Assembly: GCF_013373795.3 (NCBI RefSeq)
Contig: NZ_CP088022.1
Location: 6,386,001 to 6,450,000, forward strand
Length of the DNA: 64,000 bases
Reading direction: 5' to 3'
Source: Bradyrhizobium quebecense
GTDB taxonomy: Bacteria; Pseudomonadota; Alphaproteobacteria; Rhizobiales; Xanthobacteraceae
The notes beneath the pieces are model-generated. The model made no database searches. It saw nothing but the letters and a program-made list of their open reading frames with translations, and was not told the origin of the DNA. Positions 44,701-54,103 of this stretch are shown here, one piece after another. The translations under genes and the position numbers were made by a program. The number at the start of each line of letters is the position of its first letter. The stretch's first letter is position 1.

Positions 44701-44726
44701 AGAGCCCGGTCTCTCGACCGGGCTCT
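44701..44726 (-). terminator. Intrinsic terminator of the carD-like gene
   Basis: AGAGCCCGGTC-TCTC-GACCGGGCTCT, a perfect 11-bp stem. On the minus strand it is followed by TTTGTTTTGG and lies 20 bp beyond the carD-like stop. Confidence 0.88.
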
Positions 44727-44746
44727 TCGAAATCCTGCAGCGTTGT

Positions 44747-45691
44747 TTAGGCGGCTTCGTCTTCGACGGCGGTATCGTCGCCATCGGTATCGGCATCCTC
44801 ACCGTCGGCATCGCCCTCGCCTTCACCCTCGGCTTCCGCCTTGGCGCCGCGGCGCGGGCTCTTGGCGAGCTGGCCTTCGATCTCCTTGATCGCCTCGGTC
44901 TCGGTCGAGTGCTGCACAACCGCGATTTCGCGCGACAGACGGTCGAGCGCCGCTTCATAAAGCTGGCGTTCGGAGTAGGACTGCTCGGGCTGCGATTCCG
45001 AACGGTAGAGATCGCGGACCACCTCGGCGATCGCGACGATGTCGCCCGAATTGATCTTCGCTTCGTATTCCTGGGCGCGGCGCGACCACATGGTGCGCTT
45101 GACGCGGGCGCGGCCCTTCAACGTCTCCAGCGCCTTCTTGACCAGCGCCGGCTCCGACAGCTTGCGCATGCCGACATTGGCGACCTTCGCCGTCGGGACG
45201 CGCAGCGTCATCTTGTCCTTCATGAAATTGATCACGAACAGCTCAAGCTTGGCGCCCGCGATCTCCTGCTCCTCGATCGCCAGGATCTGGCCGACGCCGT
45301 GAGCGGGATAGACGACGAATTCATTGGCCTTGAAGCCCTGGCGCTGGGTCACGACCTTCTTCTCTTCCGGGCGGGACGGAGCGGCCGGCTTGGCGGCAAC
45401 CTTCGGAGCAGCGGCGGGGCCGGCAGCCTTCGGGGCGGCCGGCTTCGGCGCAACAGCAGCAGTCTTGGGGGCGACCTTCGCAGCAGCGGGCTTCGCAGCT
45501 GCCGCTTTCGCGGCAGTCTTGGCAGTCTTTTCTGGCATCACGCTTCTTTTGTTCTTTGAGGACTTTGCAGCCGCCGCCTTCTTGGCCCCCTTCACGGGCG
45601 CCTTGGCACGGCCCTTGGTTGCGCTGCGAGCAACGACAGCGGCTTTCTTCGTCGTCTTTGAAGCACTCTTTTTACGCGTTTTCTGTGACAC
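44747..45691 (-). CDS. carD: CarD/CdnL-family RNA-polymerase-binding regulator with long basic N-terminus
   Basis: 314 aa. Residues 1-115 are an Ala/Lys/Pro-rich histone-H1-like extension (AKPAAAKVAPKTAAVAPKPA). The CarD domain occupies about 118-265: GFKANEFVVYPAHGVGQILA binds the RNA-polymerase beta subunit, and MTLRVPTAKVANVGMRKLSE and RRAQEYEAKINSGDIVAIAE make the helical part that contacts promoter DNA. The end is acidic (GEGEGDADGEDADTDGDDTA). CdnL proteins stabilise open complexes, notably at rRNA promoters. The Met at 45541 (MPEKTAKT) is an alternative start that would shorten the extension. Confidence 0.9.
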   Translation of the reverse strand: MSQKTRKKSASKTTKKAAVVARSATKGRAKAPVKGAKKAAAAKSSKNKRSVMPEKTAKTAAKAAAAKPAAAKVAPKTAAVAPKPAAPKAAGPAAAPKVAAKPAAPSRPEEKKVVTQRQGFKANEFVVYPAHGVGQILAIEEQEIAGAKLELFVINFMKDKMTLRVPTAKVANVGMRKLSEPALVKKALETLKGRARVKRTMWSRRAQEYEAKINSGDIVAIAEVVRDLYRSESQPEQSYSERQLYEAALDRLSREIAVVQHSTETEAIKEIEGQLAKSPRRGAKAEAEGEGEGDADGEDADTDGDDTAVEDEAA

Positions 45692-45962
45692 AGCCTGCGC
45701 GCGGAAACTGCCACGCCCCTGTTCGATGTTTGCGGGAACCTCGACGCCACAAGGTACGCATGGCAGGGGGTTCTTGGCCTGTAATGGTGCAGATATAGCA
45801 CATTTTCCGCAAAAATCAATGGTTTACGCCCGATTCCGGGCATAACAGGGCATCCTCAGGTCATATGTCCGTCATTAGGGTTAAATCGGCGGCTGAACGG
45901 AGGGCCAGCGGCGGGCCCAGGCCCGCCCCTATCGGGGTAATCCCGAAGAGTGCGTCAGCGAA

Positions 45963-46301
45963 TCAGTCGCCGCTGCCCGGATTCGGAGAAAAATATTTCT
46001 CGAACTTGCCTTCCTTGCCTTCCCACTCCTTGGCGTCCTCGGGCGAGTCCTTCTTCTGGGTAATGTTCGGCCAGCTCTTGGCATATTCGGTGTTCACCTC
46101 GAGCCACTTCTCCAGCCCCGGCTCGGTATCCGGCTTGATGGCGTCAGCCGGGCATTCCGGCTCGCACACGCCGCAATCGATGCATTCGTCAGGATGGATG
46201 ACCAGCATGTTCTCGCCCTCGTAGAAGCAATCGACGGGGCAGACCTCGACGCAGTCGGTATATTTGCACTTGATGCAGGCTTCAGTGACGACGTAGGTCA
46301 T
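45963..46301 (-). CDS. fdxA: 7Fe ferredoxin FdxA
   Basis: 112 aa. Cysteines at 9, 12, 17, 21 and 25 ([17 protein letters not shown]) and at 40, 43, 46 and 50 ([11 protein letters not shown]) match the [3Fe-4S]/[4Fe-4S] FdxA pattern. The C-terminal [20 protein letters not shown] is the usual FdxA tail. It is a cytoplasmic electron carrier. A GGCGGGCC/GGCCCGCC hairpin at 45910-45927 lies downstream without a T-run. Confidence 0.96.
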   Translation of the reverse strand: MTYVVTEACIKCKYTDCVEVCPVDCFYEGENMLVIHPDECIDCGVCEPECPADAIKPDTEPGLEKWLEVNTEYAKSWPNITQKKDSPEDAKEWEGKEGKFEKYFSPNPGSGD

Positions 46302-46438
46302 CCAAAACTCCGGAACGATCGATTTTTCTGGGGTTGCGTAGCGCAGGAATACCGGGGCCGCAAGGGAAGCCGACCCTGAAAAACGCCAGTATTCTCACGC
46401 GCCTGCCACCCCAAATTGGGATAGCAAGCGCTAGATAA

Positions 46439-46723
46439 CTACTCCTTGCCTGCTTGCAAATTGCCGGCCTGCAAATCCTCGTACAGCACGCGCGCCGAAC
46501 TGGCATCGCCGCGCCGCTCGGCAAAGCCCGTGACCTTCAGCACGCGGACACTGTTGTCGAGCGCGACGGTAATGACGTCGCCCGCCTTCACCGCATGGCC
46601 CGGCGATTTCTCGCGCGTGCCGTTGATGCGGACATGACCTGATGCGACGAGTTCAGCCGCGCTGGTGCGGGCCTTCACCAGGCGCGCGTGCCACAGCCAT
46701 TTGTCGAGCCGCTGTCTGTCCAA
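46439..46723 (-). CDS. S4-domain RNA-binding protein (Hsp15-like)
   Basis: 94 aa S4 domain: RLDKWLWHARLVKARTSAAE, LVASGHVRINGTREKSPGHA and VKAGDVITVALDNSVRVLKV. This is the Hsp15/YlmH-type fold that binds structured rRNA, for example stalled 50S subunits. It starts 32 bp after the stop of the large helicase gene on the same strand, so the two are probably cotranscribed. Confidence 0.92.
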   Translation of the reverse strand: MDRQRLDKWLWHARLVKARTSAAELVASGHVRINGTREKSPGHAVKAGDVITVALDNSVRVLKVTGFAERRGDASSARVLYEDLQAGNLQAGKE

Positions 46724-46755
46724 GCGTCAGACCAAGAACTGGACCAAGGGTTGGA

Positions 46756-49700
46756 TTATTCCTTCCGGCCGGCGAGCTGCTCCTTCAGGGCAGCGAGCTT
46801 GGCGAACGGCGAGTTCGGATCGATCGGACGGTCGCGCTCGCGCGGCGCGCTCGACGCATAGGGCCGATGCGATGGGCCGCCCTCGCGCTTGTCGCGGCCG
46901 CCCTTGCCGAAATCGCGGCCGCCGCGGTCACGATCACCGCCCTTGCGATCGCCGCCGCCGAACTTGTTGTCGCGGCGACGCTCATTGTCGCGATCGCGGC
47001 CCTTGCCCTCGAAGCGCTCGCGGCGCTGGCCCTTGTCCTCGCGCGGCGCGCCGTCGGCCGGCGCGGCAGCAGCCTGCGCAGCGCCGTCAGCGGGCGCGCC
47101 AGGACGCGGAACGCGGAAATCCTGATGGCGGCGCGGCCGGCGATGATGCTCGCGCTTCTCGCCCTCGCCGCCGCCTTCGGCAGCCTGCGCGCCCTCCGCG
47201 GGCTTATTCTGGTGACGGCCGCGGTTGCGGTCGTGACCGCGATGATGCGGACGGCGCTCGTCGGAGCGACCACCGGGACGCCAGACTTCGACCATTTGCG
47301 GCTCGGCCGGCGTTTCCGCGGCGGCGGGAGCGGCCTCGGCGGTTACTGCGTCAGCGCTCGCGGTCTCCGCAGGCGCTTCGGCGGCGGACTCTGACGGTGT
47401 CTCTGCGGCAACGGCCTCCGGCGGCGTCTCCGCAGCGGCTTCCACCGCAGGCGCGGGTTCGGCCAGCACTTCAGCAGGGGGCGCTTCAGCAGCGGCGCCT
47501 TCAGCAGCGGGCGCTTCGGCAACAGTGGGCTCATCGACCGGCGCGGCGCGCTCGGCCACAGCATCCTGCTGGGTCTCGAGCACCACCGGTGTCGCTTCGC
47601 TGGCGACCACCTCGGCAAAGCCGACGTCGGGCAGCAGCGCGGCCGACGGCGCGGGATCGCCGGACACCGGCTGATCGGCGGCAGTCTCGGCCTCGGGCGC
47701 AGCGGCAGCCTCCGGCGCATCGGCCACGACCTCGGCATCGACCGGCGCATCCGCTGCGACGTCGGACGTCGCCTCGACCGGCGGCGTCTCCGCAGCGACG
47801 GTCTCGGTGGTCTCGACCGGCGCAATCTCGACAGCCTTCGGCGGCAGCGGCGGACGGCGGTCCATGCGGTAGCCGAGCGCGCGAAGGATCGAGGCAAAGT
47901 CCTCACCGGCAGAGCCGGTCAGCGAGGTCATCGCCTGCGTGACGACAAAGCCACGGCCATCGAACGCACCGGCGGGCTTCTCGCCCGGCGAGGTCTCGCG
48001 CCAGGCCAGCGCCGGACGGATCAGATCGGCGAGCCGCTCCAGAATGTCGACGCGCACCGCGCGCTCGCCGCACTGGCGATAGCCGAGCACGCGATAGCCG
48101 TCGCGCGGCAGGGCCTTGTCGACCGGGAACGAGGTGCGGCCGCTGGAGGCGAGATGCTGCACATTCGACAGCGCGCCCATGTCCACATTGCTCTGCTTCT
48201 CGGCCCACAGCAGCGAGGCCAGCGAGCGCGCGGCGGGCTTCAGGAGCTGCGGGAAATAGATATGGTAGGCGCCGAACCGCACGCCGTATTTGCGCAGCGC
48301 GGCGCGCGAGGGCTGGTCGAGATCCTTCATCTCGGTGGCGATCTTGCTGCGTTCGAGCACGCCGAGCGCCTCGACGAGCTGGAAGGCGATGCCGCGGGCG
48401 ATGCCCTGGATATCCTCGGCCTTGGACAGTTCGAACAGCGGCCCGAGCAGCTTTTCGATATGCGTCTTGAGCCAGAGATCGAGCCGGGTCTGCACGGCCT
48501 CGCGCGAGGCGCCGGTCAGCCGCTCGTCGGAAATGATGCGCAGCCGCGGATGCAGCGCGTCGTCGGCGGCCACCAGCTTGGCCACCGCATCGCCGGTCCA
48601 GCGGATGGTGCCGTCGGAGGTCAGCACGAACTGCTCGTCGGGGGCGGCGCCCAGTTTCTCGGCACGCGTATCGATCTCGCGCGCCAGCACCTGCTGGGCG
48701 GCGGCTTGCAGCGCCTTGGCGTCGCTGCCGGCCTCGGCCGCATCAGGTGCGAAGGTGAAACCATCGAGCCGGCCGATCACGTGGCCTTCCACGATCACTT
48801 CACCGGTCTTGCCAATTTCCGTATTCAAAACTGAGTTCTCCCGCAGGCGGCGCATCAATACACTGGTCCGCCTGTCAACGAAACGCTCCGTGAGCCGTTC
48901 ATGCAGCGCATCGGACAATTTATTTTCGAGATCGCGCGTGATCCCCTGCCAGTGCTCCGGGTCGTAGAGCCAGTCGGGCCGGTTGGCAACGAAGGTCCAG
49001 GTCCGGATTTGCGCGATCCGGCCCGACAGCGTGTCGATATCGCCGTCGGTCCGGTTGGCCTGGTCGACCTGGGCGGCAAACCATGCGTCAGGGATACGCC
49101 CCTTTTGCATCAGGAAGCCGTACAGCGTGGTCACGAGTTCGGCATGGGCGGCCGGCGACAGCTTTCGGTAGTCCGGAACCTGGCAGGCCTCCCACAGCCG
49201 CTCCACCGCGGCCGCGCCATGCGCGAATTCGCGCACCTCGGCGTCGCGTGCGACATGTTCGAGCACGCGCAGGTCCTCGGCCACCGGGGCCCGCGTCAGT
49301 GCCTCATGATTGGGCGTCAGCGCCAGCGACACCTGCAACGCGCCGAGCGAGGCGAAATCGAGCCTGGCGTTACGCCATTGCAGCATCTTGACGCTGTCGA
49401 AGGTGTGGTTCTGCAGCGCGTTGACGAGCTCCGGCTCGAACGGGGCGCAGCGGCCCGTGGTGCCGAAGGTGCCGTTGCGCGTGGCGCGGCCGGCACGGCC
49501 CGCGATCTGCGCGAATTCGGCCGGCGTCAGCCGGCGGAACTGGTAGCCGTCATATTTGCGGTCGGAGGCGAAGGCGACGTGATCGACATCGAGATTGAGC
49601 CCCATGCCGACCGCGTCGGTGGCGACGAGATAATCGACGTCGCCGTTCTGGAACATCTCGACCTGCGCATTGCGCGTGCGGGGCGAGAGCGAGCCCAGCA

Positions 49701-50307
49701 CCACGGCCGCGCCGCCATGCTGGCGGCGGATCAGTTCGGCAATCGCGTAGACCTCATCGGCGGAGAACGCGACGATCGCGGTGCGCCGCGGCTGCCGCGT
49801 GATCTTGCGGTCGCCGGCGAATTCGAGCTGCGACAATCTGGGCCGCGTGACGATCGAGGCGCCCGGCAACAGCCGCTCGATGATCGGCCGCATGGTGGCA
49901 GCGCCAAGCAGCAGCGTCTCGTCGCGGCCGCGGCGGTTGAGCATGCGATCGGTGAACACATGCCCGCGCTCGAGATCGGCCGCGATCTGGATCTCGTCGA
50001 CCGCGAGGAACGAGACATCGAGATCGCGCGGCATCGCCTCGACAGTCGAGACCCAGAAGCGCGGCGCCTTCGGCTTGATCTTCTCTTCGCCGGTGATCAG
50101 CGCGACATTGTCGACGCCGGCGCGGGCCGCGACCTTGTTGTAGACCTCGCGCGCGAGCAGCCGCAGCGGCAGCCCGATCAAGCCCGACGAATGCGCCAGC
50201 ATGCGCTCGATCGCCAGATGCGTCTTGCCGGTGTTGGTCGGCCCCAGCACCGCAGTGACGCCTGCGCCGGGCACGCGGTCATTTCCGAACGAAGTTGAGA
50301 AAGCCAT
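46756..50307 (-). CDS. SUV3-like superfamily 2 RNA helicase with long disordered C-terminus
   Basis: 1183 aa. Walker A GPTNTGKTHLAIERM is near 22, the DEIQ motif in FLAVDEIQIAADLERG near 102, SLSPRTRNAQVEMFQNGDVD near 200-220 and the AQIAGRAGRATRNGTFGT motif near 268. This order is that of mitochondrial SUV3-type helicases. A helical domain follows to about 820. Residues 830-1020 are Ala/Glu/Pro/Val-rich low complexity, and the last 160 are Arg/Gly/Asp/His-rich, like RNA-binding tails. It probably works in RNA processing or turnover, next to the S4 protein. The start at 50307 has no clear rival. Confidence 0.9.
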   Translation of the reverse strand: MAFSTSFGNDRVPGAGVTAVLGPTNTGKTHLAIERMLAHSSGLIGLPLRLLAREVYNKVAARAGVDNVALITGEEKIKPKAPRFWVSTVEAMPRDLDVSFLAVDEIQIAADLERGHVFTDRMLNRRGRDETLLLGAATMRPIIERLLPGASIVTRPRLSQLEFAGDRKITRQPRRTAIVAFSADEVYAIAELIRRQHGGAAVVLGSLSPRTRNAQVEMFQNGDVDYLVATDAVGMGLNLDVDHVAFASDRKYDGYQFRRLTPAEFAQIAGRAGRATRNGTFGTTGRCAPFEPELVNALQNHTFDSVKMLQWRNARLDFASLGALQVSLALTPNHEALTRAPVAEDLRVLEHVARDAEVREFAHGAAAVERLWEACQVPDYRKLSPAAHAELVTTLYGFLMQKGRIPDAWFAAQVDQANRTDGDIDTLSGRIAQIRTWTFVANRPDWLYDPEHWQGITRDLENKLSDALHERLTERFVDRRTSVLMRRLRENSVLNTEIGKTGEVIVEGHVIGRLDGFTFAPDAAEAGSDAKALQAAAQQVLAREIDTRAEKLGAAPDEQFVLTSDGTIRWTGDAVAKLVAADDALHPRLRIISDERLTGASREAVQTRLDLWLKTHIEKLLGPLFELSKAEDIQGIARGIAFQLVEALGVLERSKIATEMKDLDQPSRAALRKYGVRFGAYHIYFPQLLKPAARSLASLLWAEKQSNVDMGALSNVQHLASSGRTSFPVDKALPRDGYRVLGYRQCGERAVRVDILERLADLIRPALAWRETSPGEKPAGAFDGRGFVVTQAMTSLTGSAGEDFASILRALGYRMDRRPPLPPKAVEIAPVETTETVAAETPPVEATSDVAADAPVDAEVVADAPEAAAAPEAETAADQPVSGDPAPSAALLPDVGFAEVVASEATPVVLETQQDAVAERAAPVDEPTVAEAPAAEGAAAEAPPAEVLAEPAPAVEAAAETPPEAVAAETPSESAAEAPAETASADAVTAEAAPAAAETPAEPQMVEVWRPGGRSDERRPHHRGHDRNRGRHQNKPAEGAQAAEGGGEGEKREHHRRPRRHQDFRVPRPGAPADGAAQAAAAPADGAPREDKGQRRERFEGKGRDRDNERRRDNKFGGGDRKGGDRDRGGRDFGKGGRDKREGGPSHRPYASSAPRERDRPIDPNSPFAKLAALKEQLAGRKE

Positions 50308-50348
50308 ATTTTGCAGGTGTTTCTTTTATTGAAGGCGATATCCCCAAC

Positions 50349-50522
50349 CCGTCATCCCCGCGCAAAGGCTTCGCCTTTGTCGCTAAAGGTGCGAGCGAAG
50401 CGAGCCTCGAAGGATGCACGGCCAAGATCTATCCGCACGTTCTGATCGAACTTTCCTCTCGCGGACAGAGCGGGGCTGTCGCCCTTCGAGACGGCCGCTG
50501 CGCGGCCTCCTCAGGGTGACGG
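50349..50522. repeat. CCGTCATCC-type palindromic repeat, copy 1
   Basis: It begins CCGTCATCCCCGCGCAAAGG with the hairpin AAAGGCTTCGCCTTT, contains GGTGCGAGCGAAGCGAGCCT and ends GGCCTCCTCAGGGTGACGG. Copy 2 at 50853-50985 shares both ends, in the same orientation, with a shorter and diverged centre. Confidence 0.8.
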
Positions 50523-50852
50523 TCTGGCTGCATGTTTCGCATTGGCAGCGTGTTTCGCAAAATCTGTCTCACAATGCGACGCTTTCTGCGCCGCCCTTAA
50601 GCTTCGGAACGACTCCGGAACGAATCGCGCCCGAATCGGTGACTCCATTCCAGACCTGAAACGTTCACCGCAACATCTCGGGCAGGCTGATGGCGGCGGC
50701 ACTAGATCAAGTTTGAGAGGGCTCCACAAGCACAGGATATGCGGACTGAATTCCTTAAGTTCCAGAGGCGGCCGAGTCGAATCAGAAGCGGGCAAGAGTC
50801 AACTGGATTCCGGTGACGTTTGTTGCATTCCCTGACAAGTCGCCCTCCCTGA

Positions 50853-50985
50853 CCCGTCATCCCCGCGCAAAGGCTTCGCCTTTGTCGCTGGAGGTGCGAG
50901 CGGAGCGAGCCTCGAAGGATGAATCGGCCCGGCCGGTGGCGTCGCCCTTCGAGACGGCCGCTGCGCGGCCTCCTCAGGGTGACGG
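50853..50985. repeat. CCGTCATCC-type palindromic repeat, copy 2
   Basis: Same family, same orientation as copy 1, about 330 bp apart. Both copies include GAGACGGCCGCTGCGCGGCC near the end. The pair could recombine and delete the segment between. Confidence 0.8.
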
Positions 50986-51013
50986 TCGAGCAGCGTGGCA
51001 GCGAACGAAATCC

Positions 51014-51865
51014 CTACTGCGTCTTCGCCACGCGCGGCGGCGCGGCTGTGGTGACGAACGAGGTGGCTTCCAGCATGGCCTGGCCGAGCGGGGTCGGGAT
51101 CGTCATGCGGAACGGCACCAGAAGGCGGGTGCCCGCGATCGGCACGAAGGCGACCTCGATGTTGCGCTGGGCGGCGAGATATTTGATGACGGGGCGATCC
51201 GGGATGTAGCCCGAGATCGGCACGAAATAAAGCGCGCAGACCAGCGCCGGGCCGTGATAGCCGCGCTCGGCCTTGACGATCTCGACCCGCTTGAAATCGA
51301 GCTTGAGGTCGTAGCGCATGCGGCCGTCGAACACGCCGGCGCCGGTGCGGCAGACATCCGGGCTCATCAATTCGGCATTGCCGGGCGCGCGCAGGAACGA
51401 GCCGGTCATCGGATCGAACACGTTCTTCTTCTGCGCATCGGTCACCGGCAGGCGGTCGGCATCGACCGGCGGCTCCGGCTCAATCGTGGATTCCTTGATG
51501 CCGCCATTGGCGAGCACCATCCGGATGGTCTCCGACTTCTTCGAGGTGGTGGTGGTCGCGGTGTAGGACGAGGCTGTCAGCGCACCGTTGACGACGCGGC
51601 CCTGCGAGGCGCCCGAGCCGCTGCCGCCGGAGAACGCCTTCAGGAGCCCCGCGGTGCCGCCCTGGGCCGAGGCCGAGAAGGTGTCGTCGCCGATTTCGAT
51701 GGTCCAGCTGCCCTTGCCGACCGGGATACCGGCGAGCGTCGCCTCATACTGGGCGTCGAGCCGCCCCTGCGCGCTCGCGCGCTCGGCGCAAAACAGCAAG
51801 AGGACACCGGCGCACAGACCGACGAGCCGGCCGAGCGGGGGCAAAAGGGCAATGGCGGTGGTCAC
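51014..51865 (-). CDS. DUF3108-domain exported protein
   Basis: 283 aa with a signal peptide (LVGLCAGVLLLFCAERASAQ). The mature part follows the DUF3108 pattern: LDAQYEATLAGIPVGKGSWT, VDADRLPVTDAQKKNVFDPM, CRTGAGVFDGRMRYDLKLDF and PVIKYLAAQRNIEVAFVPIA. The family is a lipocalin-like beta fold of unknown function, found in the envelope of Proteobacteria. Adjacent divergent rpmB is a common neighbour in rhizobia, as far as I recall. Confidence 0.88.
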   Translation of the reverse strand: MTTAIALLPPLGRLVGLCAGVLLLFCAERASAQGRLDAQYEATLAGIPVGKGSWTIEIGDDTFSASAQGGTAGLLKAFSGGSGSGASQGRVVNGALTASSYTATTTTSKKSETIRMVLANGGIKESTIEPEPPVDADRLPVTDAQKKNVFDPMTGSFLRAPGNAELMSPDVCRTGAGVFDGRMRYDLKLDFKRVEIVKAERGYHGPALVCALYFVPISGYIPDRPVIKYLAAQRNIEVAFVPIAGTRLLVPFRMTIPTPLGQAMLEATSFVTTAAPPRVAKTQ

Positions 51866-52196
51866 TTAACCTACCTGACGGTCCTGCTATCGGCGCTCTT
51901 TCGTCATCCATCTGGACGTTCAATTCGGCCGGACAACGCGCGCATCTGTTATGGAACCAAGACTTGCAGCCGAATACGCCCTTTATATGGTTGCCATATC
52001 CGCCGTTAAGTGGCTGGTAGCGCTTATGAACCGCCATTTCCCGGGACGTCCATGCGGCGATATAATCTTGACGCTCGGGTATTCTCCCCCTATACACCCG
52101 CGGTTCCTGGAAAATGGACGCGAATTCAAAACCCCCGCGCGGGCCGTGTGATTGCACGTCCGATCGAGAGGCGGGGATGCAATAAGGATTTTGGTA

Positions 52197-52505
52197 ATGT
52201 CCCGGCGCTGCGAACTGACGGCCAAGGGCCCCCAGACGGGCCACAAGGTGAGCCACTCGAACATCAAGACCAAGCGGCGCTTCCTGCCGAACCTGGCCAA
52301 TGTGACCTTCATCTCGGATGCGCTCGGCCGCAACGTGCGCCTGCGCGTCTCGACCAACGCGCTGAAGAGCGTCGACCACAATGGCGGCCTCGATGCCTAC
52401 TTGATCAAGGCCAAGGCCGAGGTGCTGTCGCCCCGCGCCCTCGATCTCAAGCGCGCGATCGAGAAGAAGGTCGGCAAGCCGGCGTTCGTGAAGAAGGCGA
52501 GCTAA
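52197..52505 (+). CDS. rpmB: 50S ribosomal protein L28
   Basis: 102 aa from the ATG at 52197. [40 protein letters not shown] and [20 protein letters not shown] are the typical alphaproteobacterial L28 blocks. AGGA is upstream. It ends before a strong terminator. Confidence 0.98.
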   Translation: MSRRCELTAKGPQTGHKVSHSNIKTKRRFLPNLANVTFISDALGRNVRLRVSTNALKSVDHNGGLDAYLIKAKAEVLSPRALDLKRAIEKKVGKPAFVKKAS

Positions 52506-52542
52506 GCGCGACGCAAGAGCGGAATTCGCGGAAAGAGATTTG

Positions 52543-52572
52543 AAACGGCCGGGTCGGATGACCCGGCTGTTT
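52543..52572 (+). terminator. Intrinsic terminator of rpmB
   Basis: Stem AAACGGCCGGGTC and GACCCGGCTGTTT (one G-T pair) with loop GGAT, followed by TTGTTTT. It lies 38 bp after the rpmB stop and marks the left edge of the restriction-modification island. Confidence 0.9.
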
Positions 52573-52703
52573 TTGTTTTGCTACTCCGGCCCTCGCTCGC
52601 GGAAGCGACGAAGAGCGCGATCTAGTATGGTATTCGTTCACTTGCATTCTCGATTCGCCAAATTGCAGCGGCCTGCTGGAATTTTGAAAGCCGTGAGGAC
52701 AAG

Positions 52704-52895
52704 ATGTTTGAGGGGCCACGCACCTATCGGGTGCAGAGGGCAAGCCGCGAGCCTCTTCTGCGGTTCATACGTGAGGCGTTGGAAGGCCAGGGCTGCCGGA
52801 TCATCCATTCTTCCGCGCCAGACACGGCTCCGTTCATCATCACATTTGAAACGGCGGCAGGTGAGCGGATTGGGGTCGTAGCGTACGCGTTTCTA
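52704..52895 (+). pseudogene. PD-(D/E)XK restriction endonuclease, N-terminal fragment
   Basis: 64 codons beginning MFEGPRTYRVQRASREPLLR, with GTGAGGACAAG as ribosome-binding site. It reads to the TA at 52894-52895, where the IS630 element is inserted; the frame then runs into 9 foreign residues and stops. Joining codon 64 (CTA) to GCG at 54106 restores VAYAFLATRTPTKNRPEDER in frame. The fragment alone is unlikely to have activity. Confidence 0.88.
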
Positions 52896-54103
52896 GTGTC
52901 CCGAGTCACAAGTTCGCAATCGTAGATTCGCAGTAGGTTCGCGTCGCTGTGCCAAGGCTGGAGGCAGCAGCAGTGACGGAGGATCTGATGGCGGTCCGGC
53001 AACTTGCCTCCCTGACATTGAGTGATGAAGAGCGCGCCGAACTGAAGGCGCTGACGACGCGGCGGAAGACGGCGCAGGCGCTGGCTCTGAGAGCCCGGAT
53101 CGTGCTGACCTGCGCGGAAGGCGGTCAAAACAAGGAAGTGGCGGCCAAGCTGGGCTTGGGCCGGTCAACGGTAGGCAAGTGGCGGCGGCGCTTTGTGGAG
53201 CGGCGCGTGGACGGGCTGCATGACGAGGCCCGCTCCGGGGCGCCACGTACGGTTGACGATGCCCGCATCGAAGCCCTGATCGTAAGGACGTTGGAGAGTT
53301 GCCCCGAGAACGCCACCCATTGGAGTTCCCGCGGCATGGCGAAGGCCAGCGGCCTGTCGGTGTCGACGGTGCAACGCATCTGGCGGGCCTTCGGGCTCCA
53401 GCCGCACCGGCTGGAGACGTTCAAGCTCTCGACCGATCCAAACTTCGTGGCCAAAGTGCGCGACGTCGTGGGACTTTACGTCTCCCCGCCGGAGCACGCC
53501 ATCGTTCTCTGTGTGGATGAGAAATCCCAAATCCAGGCACTGGACCGCAGTCAGCCGATGCTGCCGATGCGTCCCGGCCAACCGGCCCGAAGAAGCCATG
53601 ACTACACAAGGCACGGCACCACATCGCTGTTCGCCGCCCTCGACATTGCCAGTGGACGGGTGATCGGCAAGTGCTACGGACGCCACCGTGCTGTCGAGTT
53701 CCGCAAGTTCCTCGACGAGATCGAGGCTGCCGTGCCGCGCGACCTCGACGTCCATTTGATCATGGACAATTACGCCACGCACAAGACGCCATTGATCCGA
53801 AGATGGCTCGCCAAGCGGCCCCGGTGGCACGTGCACCTGACCCCGACCAGTTCGTCATGGCTCAACCAGGTCGAGCGCTTCTTCGCACTCCTGACCGACA
53901 AGAAGATCAGACGCGGCATCTATCGGAGCGTTGCCGCCCTCCGGGCAGACATCGCTTCCTTCATCGACCGGCACAACGCCGATCCCAAGCCGTTCCGCTG
54001 GACTAAGTCCGCCGATGACATCCTGGCATCCATCGAACGCTTCTGCCGGTACAACGCTCCGCCAAATCCAGATTCGATATCGCGAACTTCTGGTCCACCA
54101 CAC
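52896..54103 (+). mobile_element. IS630-family insertion sequence, 1208 bp
   Basis: Flanked by TA on both sides (52894-52895 and 54104-54105). The ends are GTGTCCCGAGTCACAAGTTC and, inverted, GTGTGGTGGACCAGAAGTTC, alike at about 14 of 20 positions and continuing GC-AT. It differs from the IS630 at 30551-31515. It is inserted in the endonuclease gene; the host frame outside the element has no other damage, so the insertion is probably recent. Confidence 0.93.

Larger units (their letters stand above)
50308..51013. other. Gene-free stretch containing two large repeats
   Basis: 706 bp between the helicase start and the DUF3108 gene. It holds the two repeat copies listed separately and, between them (50523-50852), sequence without recognisable genes or signals; a promoter for the helicase should lie near 50320-50350 but is not identifiable. 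Confidence 0.6.

Noticed and set aside
45910..45927. GGCGGGCC/GGCCCGCC hairpin as terminator of fdxA
   Set aside because: No T-run follows on the minus strand and the loop is only two bases, so it is not claimed as a terminator.
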